Source of the DNA: Clostridiales bacterium
Lineage (GTDB): Bacteria > Bacillota > Clostridia > Christensenellales > Aristaeellaceae
Assembly: GCA_012512355.1 (NCBI GenBank)
Contig: JAAZEI010000122.1
Coordinates: 1-11,508 of the forward strand
Reading direction: 5' to 3'
Length of the DNA: 11,508 bases
Part shown: positions 1 to 7,431 of the stretch, in pieces
Layout of the letters: each line of letters opens with the position of its first letter
How positions within the stretch are numbered: position 1 is the first letter of the stretch
The notes under the pieces: generated by a model
Seen by the model: only the letters and a program-made list of their open reading frames with translations
What the model was told of the DNA's origin: nothing
The model's database searches: none
Translations under genes and position numbers: made by a program

Positions 1-1882
1 CGACTTTATCACCCATCAGAACCGTGATGAGGCGATCAGCCTCAGCACCATCCTCCAAGGTAACCTGGGTCAGCTTTCGGCTGGCAGGGTTCATTGTAGT
101 TTCCCACAGCTGTTCCGGGTTCATTTCACCCAGACCTTTGTAGCGCTGGATAGTGTAGTTCCTTAGGCCTTCTGTCAGCTTCTTGAGCTCTTTATCATCA
201 TAAGCATACATTGAAGCGCTGCTCGTTTTCACTTGATATAAAGGGGGCATGCCAATGTAGACATGACCGCGTGAAATCAATTCACGCATATAACGGAAGA
301 AAAATGTCAGCAAAATAGCCCTGATATGCGCGCCGTCCTGATCGGCATCAGACAGGATGATGACTTTATGATATTTAAGGTTATCAAGTGAGAAATCTTC
401 ATCGATATTGGTGCCAAGAGCTGTGATGATTGAGCGGTATTCTTCATTGTTGAGAACTTGATCGATTCGCTTTTTTTCCACATTGAGCGGTTTTCCGCGA
501 AGTGGAAGAATCGCCTGAAAACGCCTGTCTCGCCCTTGTTTTGCACTGCCTCCAGCTGAATCTCCTTCAACAATTAATAGCTCATTTTCTTCAGGTTTCC
601 TGCCGGTACAGCTGGATAATTTCCCAACCAGGGGTGCAGCTTCAAGTGCGTTCTTCTGACGGGCTACCTCTCTGGCTTTGCGGGAGGCTTCACGCACGCG
701 GGCGGCTTTTACCGCTTTTTCAACGATAGCCTGCGCGATGTCCGCATTTTTTAAGTCTTCCAAAAACTCCTGTAATTTTTGACTGACCATAAACTCAACT
801 GCAGGCCGAACTTCCGTATTGCCCAGCCTGCCTTTGGTCTGTCCTTCAAACTGCGGATTGCGTACTTTGATAGAAAGCAGAGCAGTCAGACCCTCACGAT
901 AGTCTTCACCGGACAGGCCCACATCCTTTTCTTTAAGAACACCGATTTTACGCGAATAATCATTAAAAGCTTTCGTCAAGGCAGCCCGGAAACCTGTTTC
1001 GTGCATCCCGCCTTCAGGTGTAGGAATATTATTGACATAGGAGTTTGTCGATTCTGTGTAAGCGTCTGTGTAGAGCATGGCTAGACTAAGCATGATATCA
1101 TCACGCTGTGATTCAAACAGTATAGGTTTTTCAAACAACAGCGTTTTGTCTTTGCTTAAGTAACTGACATAATCAGCAATACCGCCTTCATAACAAAAAA
1201 CGCGTGCTTCATTTGAGGGGGGAGAAGCGTTCTCATCTGTAAAAGTAATGTTTGCACCTTTATTGAGATAGGCCAATTCACGAAGCCTGCGGGCTATGGT
1301 GTCGCTGCTGAATTGCGTATCTTCAAAAATAGTTTCATCAGGCATAAAACGCACCAATGTTCCATGTTTGCGTGTATTGCTCTGTTTGTTAAGCGGCTCA
1401 ACAATCTGACCGGCCTTCCACTTTTTGTCTTTGCTGTCCCATAATGTTTCGAAGCGTATCTGCCAATGCTCCCAATCACGGTAACTGTCAACTGTCATCC
1501 ATTTTGATAAGGCGTTGACTACAGATGCGCCCACACCATGTAGGCCGCCTGTGTAGCCATAATTTTTATGATCAAACTTGCCGCCTGCGTGCAGTTTGGT
1601 ATAGATGACTTCTACCCCGGAAATTCCCAGTATCGGATGTTTGTCTACCGGTACTCCACGGCCATTGTCCCACACGCTGCAGGAGCCATCTTTGTGAAGT
1701 GTCACGCAAACTTCGCTTGCATAGTCATTGGCAACTTCATCAATAGCATTATCAGCGATTTCCCACAGCAGATGATGTAAACCTTTTGAGCCGGTTGTAC
1801 CAATGTACATTCCTGGACGCAGGCGTACAGCATCAAGGCCATCGAGTATTTGTAGGTTTTCTGCAGTATAATTTGTTGCCAT
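1..1882 (-). CDS. parE: Type IIA DNA topoisomerase subunit B (ParE/GyrB), C-terminus cut by window edge
   Basis: ATPase and TOPRIM subunit of topoisomerase IV or DNA gyrase, which partners with ParC/GyrA to pass one DNA duplex through another. I read 627 codons without a stop from ATG 1880-1882 to the left edge; the family is about 640-650 residues, so only ~20 are missing. Visible motifs: GHKL ATPase segment E41-I-A-D-N45-A-I-D-E, the GGLHGVGASVVNALS ATP-lid region, the QTK loop (EGQTKGRLGN), the TOPRIM acidic residue in EGDSAGG (E439), the metal triad D512-A-D514-Q-D516-G-A-H, and the C-terminal QRYKGLGEMN block. A ribosome-binding site (AAAGGAAG) lies 6 bases before the ATG. No dnaA/recF context is visible and the gene faces an unrelated RNase operon, so I prefer ParE over chromosomal-origin GyrB, but the sequence alone does not decide. 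A parC or gyrA gene would be expected just beyond base 1. Confidence 0.93.
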   Translation of the reverse strand, partial: MATNYTAENLQILDGLDAVRLRPGMYIGTTGSKGLHHLLWEIADNAIDEVANDYASEVCVTLHKDGSCSVWDNGRGVPVDKHPILGISGVEVIYTKLHAGGKFDHKNYGYTGGLHGVGASVVNALSKWMTVDSYRDWEHWQIRFETLWDSKDKKWKAGQIVEPLNKQSNTRKHGTLVRFMPDETIFEDTQFSSDTIARRLRELAYLNKGANITFTDENASPPSNEARVFCYEGGIADYVSYLSKDKTLLFEKPILFESQRDDIMLSLAMLYTDAYTESTNSYVNNIPTPEGGMHETGFRAALTKAFNDYSRKIGVLKEKDVGLSGEDYREGLTALLSIKVRNPQFEGQTKGRLGNTEVRPAVEFMVSQKLQEFLEDLKNADIAQAIVEKAVKAARVREASRKAREVARQKNALEAAPLVGKLSSCTGRKPEENELLIVEGDSAGGSAKQGRDRRFQAILPLRGKPLNVEKKRIDQVLNNEEYRSIITALGTNIDEDFSLDNLKYHKVIILSDADQDGAHIRAILLTFFFRYMRELISRGHVYIGMPPLYQVKTSSASMYAYDDKELKKLTEGLRNYTIQRYKGLGEMNPEQLWETTMNPASRKLTQVTLEDGAEADRLITVLMGDKV

Positions 1883-1979
1883 TGTCTTCCTTTCACGAGT
1901 AAAAAATATGGTGGACGCCCATGACAAGCCAATTGTATATTTTAGACTGTTTGGCTGGCAGTTATGCCTCCAATATCAA

Positions 1980-1988
1980 ATTATATCA
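1980..1988 (-). promoter_or_regulatory. Extended -10 promoter element for the topoisomerase gene
   Basis: On the minus strand this reads TGATATAAT, an extended -10 (TG-n-TATAAT) about 97 bases upstream of the ATG at 1882. No good -35 is visible at 17-18 bases, which is compatible with an extended -10 promoter. It faces the RNase promoter at 2013-2021. Confidence 0.5.
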
Positions 1989-2012
1989 TAAGTACATCTC
2001 TTTTGGCAGGTA

Positions 2013-2021
2013 TGATATACT
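2013..2021 (+). promoter_or_regulatory. Extended -10 promoter element for the RNase/inhibitor operon
   Basis: TGATATACT is an extended -10 (TG-n-TATACT) 25 bases upstream of the RNase start codon. The -35 region is poor. The ribosome-binding site GGAGG at 2030-2034 follows. The same 16-17 base context occurs upstream of yebC. Confidence 0.5.
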
Positions 2022-2045
2022 CCATTTGCGGAGGAATGTGTAAGG

Positions 2046-2534
2046 ATGAATCATAAAAAAACAAAAATATTATCTCTGATAATCCTGATTGTTTTAGGAT
2101 TTGTTTTTTATTTTTCCACTGGGACAGTATTGCCGGCAGCAGATCCCGGAAAATTAATAGACAAGGTTTCACACATTCAGCCTGTTGAAAAGATTCAGAC
2201 AGTTCCCGGCAACAAAGAAGAAGTGTTTGCTCATATCAAAGCCAGTGGCAAGCTGCCTGATTACTATATCACCAAAAGCGAAGCACGTGAGCTGGGATGG
2301 AATGGCGGTTCACTCGAAGCGTTTGCTCCCGGCAAGCTGATAGGCGGGGATTATTTTGGTAATTTCGAAAAGTTGCTGCCTGATAAAATCGGCAGAAAGT
2401 GGACAGAAGCTGATATTGATACCTTTGAAAAGAGTTCAAGGGGCGCAAAACGGATCGTTTTTTCAAGCGATGGGCTCATCTACTACTCAAATAATCATTA
2501 TTCGAGTTTTACAAAATTAGGAGAGGCAGACTAA
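2046..2534 (+). CDS. Barnase-type guanyl-preferring ribonuclease, exported
   Basis: Homologue of Bacillus barnase (RNase N1/T1 family), an extracellular endoribonuclease that cleaves single-stranded RNA 3' of guanosine. The 162 residues match the ~157-residue barnase precursor. Residues 1-~32 are a Lys-rich N-terminus plus a hydrophobic stretch (about 8-23) ending near LPAA-DP: a signal peptide or anchor with no lipobox Cys. The catalytic domain, about 58-159, contains KLPDYYITKSEA, APGKLIGGD, EADI, KRIVFSSDGLIYY and NNHYSSFTKL. By alignment from memory, barnase K27, E73, R83, R87 and H102 correspond to K77, E121, R132, R136 and H151, so the general base and acid are present. Barnase R59 is replaced by F107 (GNFEKLLP). 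ATG 2046 follows GGAGG with 11-base spacing; the ATG and GTG just upstream are out of frame. The inhibitor gene follows with no gap, which protects the producing cell. Confidence 0.93.
   Translation: MNHKKTKILSLIILIVLGFVFYFSTGTVLPAADPGKLIDKVSHIQPVEKIQTVPGNKEEVFAHIKASGKLPDYYITKSEARELGWNGGSLEAFAPGKLIGGDYFGNFEKLLPDKIGRKWTEADIDTFEKSSRGAKRIVFSSDGLIYYSNNHYSSFTKLGEAD
2519..2526 (+). promoter_or_regulatory. Ribosome-binding site for barstar inside the RNase gene
   Basis: AGGAGAGG sits within the last codons of the RNase gene, 8 bases before the inhibitor ATG. Together with the abutting TAA|ATG (2532-2537) it implies translational coupling: ribosomes finishing the RNase can directly start the inhibitor. 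Confidence 0.7.
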
Positions 2535-2801
2535 ATGCGGCGCATTATTATAGATGGAGACGAGATTTATAGCAAAGAAAAACTCCATAGGATGATGAAG
2601 GAGGCTTTTAACCTACCGGATTATTATGGTAAAAATCTGGATGCGCTTCATGATTGTCTCACAGAGATTCCTGGTGCAGAACTGCAGCTGCGCAATGTTT
2701 CTAAAATGATTGAGTGGTTGGGTCATTATGGAGAGAGTTTTATAGCTGTGTTGGAAAAAATACAAGAAGAGCGAACGGATTTTCATTTTAAGCTGATATA
2801 G
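2535..2801 (+). CDS. Barstar family ribonuclease inhibitor
   Basis: Cytoplasmic inhibitor that plugs the active site of barnase-type RNases. At 88 residues it is nearly the same length as barstar (89-90). The diagnostic segment is LPDYYGKNLDALHDCLT (27-43), matching barstar LPEYYGENLDALWDCLT. By that alignment, interface residues Y29, D35, D39 and T42 are present as Y30, D36, D40 and T43; W38 becomes H39 and E76 becomes K75 with an E at 74, while E80 aligns with E79. It has no signal peptide. It starts on the base after the RNase stop codon and lacks its own promoter, so it should be co-transcribed and translationally coupled. No terminator is visible between it and the yebC promoter. Confidence 0.93.
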   Translation: MRRIIIDGDEIYSKEKLHRMMKEAFNLPDYYGKNLDALHDCLTEIPGAELQLRNVSKMIEWLGHYGESFIAVLEKIQEERTDFHFKLI

Positions 2802-2824
2802 CTTTGTGAAACAACATAACTTGT

Positions 2825-2854
2825 TTGACGCCTTTGAAGGCAGGATGATATACT
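2825..2854 (+). promoter_or_regulatory. Sigma-A type promoter of yebC
   Basis: TTGACG (2825-2830), an 18-base spacer, then TATACT (2849-2854) preceded by TGA, so -35, -10 and extended -10 are all present. The spacer contains the short dyad GCCTT-TG-AAGGC (2830-2841). The yebC start is 35 bases past the -10. Confidence 0.7.
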
Positions 2855-2888
2855 ATATGTATTATTCAATAGCGAGAGGGGTATTAGC

Positions 2889-3638
2889 ATGGCGGGTCAT
2901 TCCAAGTGGGCCAACATTAAACATAAAAAGGGTAGGGCTGATGCGCAGCGTGGCAAGACTTTTACAAAGCTCGGGAGAGAGATAGCTTTAGCTGTCAAAG
3001 ATGGCGGGAGCGATCCGGCGGTAAATGGAAAGCTGCGTGATGTTATCGCAAAGGCAAAATCAAACAATATGCCCAATGATAACATTACTCGCAGTATCAA
3101 GAAAGCTGCGGGGGAAATGGGTAATGTTATTTATGAGGAAATAACTTACGAAGGGTATGCAGCAGGAGGAGTGGCTGTTATCTGTGAAGTTGTTACTGAT
3201 AACCGCAATCGTACAGCCTCGGATGTCCGTCATATTTTTGATAAGAATGGTGGCGTCCTTGGTCAGACCGGGTCTGTCACTTTCATGTTTGATCATAAAG
3301 GTGTATTGATAGTTGAACGCGATGCGAGCATTGAAGAAGACGAATTAATGATGCAGGCACTTGAAGCGGGCGCGGAAGATATGCTGGTATTTGATGATTC
3401 CTTTGAAATCCACACCGCGCCAAACGATTTTTCTGCAGTGAGAGAAACATTGGAAAATAATGGCCTGATCTTTGTTTCTGCGGAGCGCAGCAAACTCCCT
3501 CAAACTACTGTTGAAGTTGAAGATGAAGAGACTATGACAAAAATCATCAAACTTCTTGACATGCTCGATGACAATGATGACATCATGGAAGTTTATCATA
3601 ATGCGGAGCTTCCTGACGAAGAAGAAGATGAAGAATAA
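2889..3638 (+). CDS. yebC: YebC/PmpR family protein
   Basis: Conserved cytoplasmic protein of the YebC/PmpR (TACO1-like) family. Members have been described as DNA-binding transcriptional regulators and, for some, as translation factors that relieve stalling at proline-rich stretches; the sequence does not say which applies here. The 249 residues are full length for the family. The signature N-terminus MAGHSKWANIKHKKGRADAQ is intact, followed by KSNNMPNDNITRSIKKAAG, YEGYAAGGVAVICEVVTDNRNRT and HIFDKNGGVLGQTGSVTFMF. The end is strongly acidic (ELPDEEEDEE). The ribosome-binding site GAGAGGGG (2874-2881) precedes the ATG by 7 bases. It has its own promoter and terminator, so it is probably monocistronic. 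Confidence 0.96.
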   Translation: MAGHSKWANIKHKKGRADAQRGKTFTKLGREIALAVKDGGSDPAVNGKLRDVIAKAKSNNMPNDNITRSIKKAAGEMGNVIYEEITYEGYAAGGVAVICEVVTDNRNRTASDVRHIFDKNGGVLGQTGSVTFMFDHKGVLIVERDASIEEDELMMQALEAGAEDMLVFDDSFEIHTAPNDFSAVRETLENNGLIFVSAERSKLPQTTVEVEDEETMTKIIKLLDMLDDNDDIMEVYHNAELPDEEEDEE

Positions 3639-3682
3639 ATATTTGCTGTGAGTTCAATGAAACTAAAAATAAGCATAAAAAC

Positions 3683-3717
3683 CGGGTATCTCCACTTTCA
3701 CGAGATACCCGCTTTTT
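3683..3717 (+). terminator. Intrinsic terminator of yebC, probably bidirectional
   Basis: Perfect 10-bp stem CGGGTATCTC (3683-3692) / GAGATACCCG (3702-3711) with a 9-base loop, followed by C and TTTTT on the plus strand. On the minus strand the same stem is followed by GTTTTATG and a later T run, so it likely also stops the convergent gene that ends at 3725. Confidence 0.9.
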
Positions 3718-3724
3718 ATTTTAT

Positions 3725-6700
3725 CTACCTGACCCTTTTAGGCTCAACCTCGACATAAGGTGTCCAATCTTTTTGCGGAGGGTTGAGCATTGAAGCAGGC
3801 AAGACCCCGTCTTCTATTGCTACAAAGCCCATGTCAATGTTCAAGTTTCGACTTCCGCTTTGTATAATTAAATCGTCAACTGTTACAACAGATCCCTCAA
3901 CCTCAGGCAGGATGCTGGCAACGAGGTGGAACTCACTTTGCTGTTTGGTGGTTTTAAGTTCTTTTGGCATGGTGACTTCCATCATGTACATACCTGGGTA
4001 AAGATCTGTAATTCTGTAGCGGCCATACGCGTCAGTCTGCGCGGAAGCCACTTCCTGACCATATTGGAACATTCGGATCTCTATACCTGGAACACCGGGC
4101 TCACCTGCATCCTGCATACCGTCATAATCAAGGTCCAGCCAGGCAAAGTCACCAATTTGAGCTAAAGTACATATCCCTATACCTTGATCCGATTTGTTTT
4201 CTGACATCAGCAAGATAAAGGGAGAAGAGATACCGATACTGTTAGCAATGAGTGAGCCATCCGAGGTAATGCGGCTGAATCGCGCCATCTCACTATCAAT
4301 GTTGCGAACAAAGCGATATTCATCCGGAAGGTTTAAGGAAAGAAGGTATTCCCCTGGATAGAGTTGTGAGAATTGGTAGGTTCCATCAGTTTTTGACATA
4401 GTCTCCGCCACTGATTCGCCACCCGGGGCTTTGAGAAGACGCACAGAGAGGTTTTCGATTGATTGCAAAGAGCCATCCAAATTCCATACTTCGCCTGAAA
4501 TCGAGCCAAACTGTACAAGCCCAAGATCAAAGTCAGAGGAATTCATCTCGTGTCGTAAGTATATCTTGCTTTCCCAACTGCCGGAGCTGTTAACAGCACC
4601 GCTGGGCGCATATAATTCGTGGTCCTCTGGCAAAGGTGTAATCACTGTGTATTCACCCGGGAAAAGTTTCTCGATGCTATAATTACCCTGCTCATTGGAT
4701 ATAGCTTTAAATTCAACCCGGCTGAGAACATGACGAAAGCGAAGTTCGAGGCCTTCATATCCTGGTTCATTCTCGTCAGCTTTTCCATCCAGATTATTGT
4801 CATAATAAATACGTCCTGCAAGCCGGTGCTCCGGAAGTGCCGCAATCATCCGCTGTGTAATATGCATGTCCATGTCAACCTCCACTGTTGCTATGGAACT
4901 TGAGGAGATTGCAGGGTCAAAGGGGCTTGATTCGTCAAAAGAAAACAGTAATCCTTCAGGAAGATCCAGCTTCAGCTCATAACTTCCGGGACGAATATTT
5001 CCGATGAAGTAGCTGCCGTCATCTGCGCTTTTGGTTTCGCGGCTATTGGCATCAATGTCACTTTTAAGATGCAATGTGATACCAGCCACAGGCTGATCTT
5101 GCACGTCAAAAACACCATTTATATTATTATCCATATAAATTACGCCGGAGAAACTGCCAGTTTTAACTGCGAACAGTGTTTTTGCCAGCAATTCATCACT
5201 TGCACTTACATCAAATTGGTTGCTAGTATATACCGCTTCCTCGCTCAAAGGCTGCGAATAAGCAGAGCCCTGGGGCAAGTGGTATCGCAATGAATAGCTT
5301 CCCGGCAGAGCTCCTTTTAGGAGATAATGACCATTTGAATCTGTTGAAGCGACTGTATACTCTGACACTGGGTTTGCGTCTTCATCTAGAAGCTCGATCA
5401 ATACACCCTCCAGACCGCCCCGAGTGCCATTAAACCCATCAAGTTCATCTCCCAGCAGAACATCCCCTTCGATGACTGCTGAGCGAAAGATAGCGCCGTC
5501 AATATCATCTATCATTTGTCCGGGTTGAAGCAAAATTTTATCTGTTTGACCGTAATGCGCAGTTTGGCTGGTAAAGCGGTTGCTCATCTCTGCGTCTGCG
5601 GTAGCGATGCCCGAAAAAATAAATGGGGATTGAAGCTGTATTCGAACTATATAAGTTCCGGGAATAAGTTCAGGCAGCTGGTATTTCCCTTCATCGTCAG
5701 TATGGGTTTGCGCGGCAATTTGTTCTCTTAAATCAATGGCTTGCACTGTGAAATTGGCTAGAAACTCTTCGCCTGGATCATAAACGGCATTGTTATTGCT
5801 ATCATTGAACAGCGATCCTGCAATCAATCCGGGCAAGGTAGCGCCTGCCAATAATTCGCTTGTAATACCCGGGGCTAATCTGAATGAGGTGTTTGCAATT
5901 GACGCCGCTGCTTGAGTAAAGAATCTGTTGCCGTTTTCTCCACCGTCGATGCTGAATATTTGACCATCTGGCAAGCTTAGCTGCAGTTCATAGTCACCGG
6001 CTCTCAATAGCGGTATACGAGCTATGCCTTTGCTATCTGAAAGTGATGATGCAATGACGCGGTCGTTTTTAAGTACCTTTAGTTCGACTCCCGCGAATAC
6101 CGGCTCACCATCGTCCATAAGGCCGTTAACATTGCTATCATGGAATACGCGTGTATTTAAAGATGTATTGGGAATAACTCCAATATCACCGAAGTGTGTT
6201 CTTTTTTCTGCTGACACCGTAACGGTTTTGCTCTGGCTTCGGCTGTCATCTGCAGAGAATATGGAATCTCCCCCTGATGATGTAAACATGAGATGATCCG
6301 GTAAAGAGGCTGTCAGTGTATATTCGCCGGGCTGTAAAACAGGGAAAATAAAACTGCCATCCGGTTGACTCAGTATCGTCCGCTCAACTCCCATGCTTTG
6401 ATGTTTTAATATGATCTCAATTCCTGCCAATCCGTGTTCAGCTGGATCTTTAATGCTGTCATAGTTTAGGTCATCCCATACAGTTCCTTCGCCAGAACCT
6501 GTCAATGCACCGCCAATCCCCATACCCAGACTGCCTTTTTCGGGAAGATTAAAAGGAGCTGAACGTCCATAGTGTCCTTCACTGGGCAAAATTGTATTGT
6601 AAAAAGTACTGATCTTTGCGCCAAGTGGACCGATGATATAATCGCCAGGCATGGTTGCACCAACGATGAATTCTCCCGGTGCTACACGCGGCAGGGTAAG

Positions 6701-7288
6701 GGAGCCTTCTTTGTCTGTTTTACCGCTTTCAACGACATAAAACTCATCGACAATGTTAATTAACAATTCCACCTTTACGTCGCGCAGCAGAGGCTCACTG
6801 CTAAACCGTCCGCCGTTTAAGTTGTCGTCACCAAAGGCAATCAATCGGATGAAGCTCCCGCTCTTTGCATTGATGGCGCCAAAATTGATGTTATGAGAAG
6901 TGTCTTCGCCGACTATGAAGGGCGCTGTACGGCTTAATGGACCCGAGGAAGGAATGAGTTCACTGCCCCCTCTTTGGTACCGAGCAGGGATGAAATCATC
7001 AGGCAAGCGAATTTCAATATAATATTCACCTGCTGGTATATTAACAAAAGAATAGCTGCCGTCCTCATTAGTCCTTAAACTTTGAACTTCTATCTCACCC
7101 TGCATCAGGCTGAGTTTAATCCCTGAAATACCAGCCTCATCTTCTCCCAAGAAACCGTCGAAGTTTCTGTCAATAAATAGATTACCGGCAATATGACCGG
7201 TTTCTCCGACTGCAAAATACGAAAGACCAAATACTAAAACAGCAATGAACAGCATAATTAAAATGGTTGGACGGCGGCGTGTCAACAT
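3725..7288 (-). CDS. Exported protein of ten tandem SdrD-B/prealbumin-like modules
   Basis: Large exported, probably cell-surface structural protein whose ligand is unknown. The start is placed at ATG 7286-7288, giving 1187 residues. An in-frame ATG at 7307-7309 would add seven, but GGAGG (7294-7298) lies between the two and is correctly spaced (5 bases) only for the inner one. Residues 1-~27 are an Arg-rich start plus a hydrophobic stretch: signal peptide or N-terminal anchor. Ten modules of 107-122 residues follow (about 28, 145, 267, 376, 492, 609, 716, 826, 933 and 1048 to 1161), then a 26-residue basic tail. A typical module has D-x-N-x-D-G-x-x-D-x-x-E (an EF-like Ca loop as in SdrD B repeats), then T-D-x-x-G-x-Y-x-F, then L-x-P-G-x-Y and a LP. 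The Ca loop is clear in modules 1, 3, 4, 5, 7, 8 and 10 and degraded in 2, 6 and 9. I see only one Cys, no LPXTG and no C-terminal membrane segment. Confidence 0.88.
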   Translation of the reverse strand: MLTRRRPTILIMLFIAVLVFGLSYFAVGETGHIAGNLFIDRNFDGFLGEDEAGISGIKLSLMQGEIEVQSLRTNEDGSYSFVNIPAGEYYIEIRLPDDFIPARYQRGGSELIPSSGPLSRTAPFIVGEDTSHNINFGAINAKSGSFIRLIAFGDDNLNGGRFSSEPLLRDVKVELLINIVDEFYVVESGKTDKEGSLTLPRVAPGEFIVGATMPGDYIIGPLGAKISTFYNTILPSEGHYGRSAPFNLPEKGSLGMGIGGALTGSGEGTVWDDLNYDSIKDPAEHGLAGIEIILKHQSMGVERTILSQPDGSFIFPVLQPGEYTLTASLPDHLMFTSSGGDSIFSADDSRSQSKTVTVSAEKRTHFGDIGVIPNTSLNTRVFHDSNVNGLMDDGEPVFAGVELKVLKNDRVIASSLSDSKGIARIPLLRAGDYELQLSLPDGQIFSIDGGENGNRFFTQAAASIANTSFRLAPGITSELLAGATLPGLIAGSLFNDSNNNAVYDPGEEFLANFTVQAIDLREQIAAQTHTDDEGKYQLPELIPGTYIVRIQLQSPFIFSGIATADAEMSNRFTSQTAHYGQTDKILLQPGQMIDDIDGAIFRSAVIEGDVLLGDELDGFNGTRGGLEGVLIELLDEDANPVSEYTVASTDSNGHYLLKGALPGSYSLRYHLPQGSAYSQPLSEEAVYTSNQFDVSASDELLAKTLFAVKTGSFSGVIYMDNNINGVFDVQDQPVAGITLHLKSDIDANSRETKSADDGSYFIGNIRPGSYELKLDLPEGLLFSFDESSPFDPAISSSSIATVEVDMDMHITQRMIAALPEHRLAGRIYYDNNLDGKADENEPGYEGLELRFRHVLSRVEFKAISNEQGNYSIEKLFPGEYTVITPLPEDHELYAPSGAVNSSGSWESKIYLRHEMNSSDFDLGLVQFGSISGEVWNLDGSLQSIENLSVRLLKAPGGESVAETMSKTDGTYQFSQLYPGEYLLSLNLPDEYRFVRNIDSEMARFSRITSDGSLIANSIGISSPFILLMSENKSDQGIGICTLAQIGDFAWLDLDYDGMQDAGEPGVPGIEIRMFQYGQEVASAQTDAYGRYRITDLYPGMYMMEVTMPKELKTTKQQSEFHLVASILPEVEGSVVTVDDLIIQSGSRNLNIDMGFVAIEDGVLPASMLNPPQKDWTPYVEVEPKRVR
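3806..7207 (-). repeat. Ten tandem SdrD-B-like protein modules
   Basis: Repeat array at the protein level. The modules share the PGxY-xxxxxLP motif and the acidic Ca-type loop, but have diverged so far that no DNA-level tandem repeat is obvious. Examples of loops: DRNFDGFLGEDE (module 1), DSNNNAVYDPGE (5), DNNLDGKADENE (8), DLDYDGMQDAGE (10). Confidence 0.8.
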
Positions 7289-7290
7289 AT

Positions 7291-7298
7291 CTTCCTCC
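7291..7298 (-). promoter_or_regulatory. Ribosome-binding site that fixes the start of the ten-module protein
   Basis: On the minus strand GGAGGAAG, 5 bases from GGAGG to ATG 7288-7286. The alternative ATG at 7309 has only an A/T-rich, SD-less leader, so the shorter protein is preferred. Confidence 0.75.
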
Positions 7299-7342
7299 AA
7301 AACATTCATAGAAAAATAGAAATAATTTAAACTACATGCGTC

Positions 7343-7365
7343 AGCTGGTACGATGGTACCGAGCT
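7343..7365 (-). promoter_or_regulatory. Hairpin or operator in the leader of the ten-module protein gene
   Basis: AGCTGGTAC (7343-7351), loop GATG, then GTACC-G-AGCT (7356-7365): a 9-bp inverted repeat interrupted by one bulged G. It lies between the -10 element at 7372-7380 and the start codon. It could be an operator or an mRNA leader hairpin; no T run follows, so it is not a terminator. Confidence 0.35.
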
Positions 7366-7371
7366 TTGATA

Positions 7372-7380
7372 ATTATAGCA
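7372..7380 (-). promoter_or_regulatory. Extended -10 promoter element of the ten-module protein gene
   Basis: On the minus strand this reads TGCTATAAT, a perfect TATAAT with an extended TG, 83 bases upstream of the chosen start. The -35 position (TCCTTT at 17 bases) is poor. It lies in the 122-base gap after the nitroreductase gene, so the two same-strand genes can be transcribed separately. Confidence 0.55.
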
Positions 7381-7431
7381 TAGCCAGTGCTCATAAAGGA
7401 GTATAAGGAAGTTTTACAAAGATTACATTAC

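Noticed and set aside
1..1882. Possible frameshift in the topoisomerase gene, because several smaller open frames overlap it.
   Set aside because: I translated the minus frame from 1882 to the edge and found it continuous with all family motifs in order; the smaller frames are shadows.
3725..3900. Possible sortase sorting signal at the end of the ten-module protein.
   Set aside because: The C-terminus reads PPQKDWTPYVEVEPKRVR with no LPXTG-like motif and no hydrophobic segment.
7289..7309. Upstream in-frame ATG for the ten-module protein.
   Set aside because: It has no ribosome-binding site, while GGAGG lies between it and the inner ATG with correct spacing for the inner one only.
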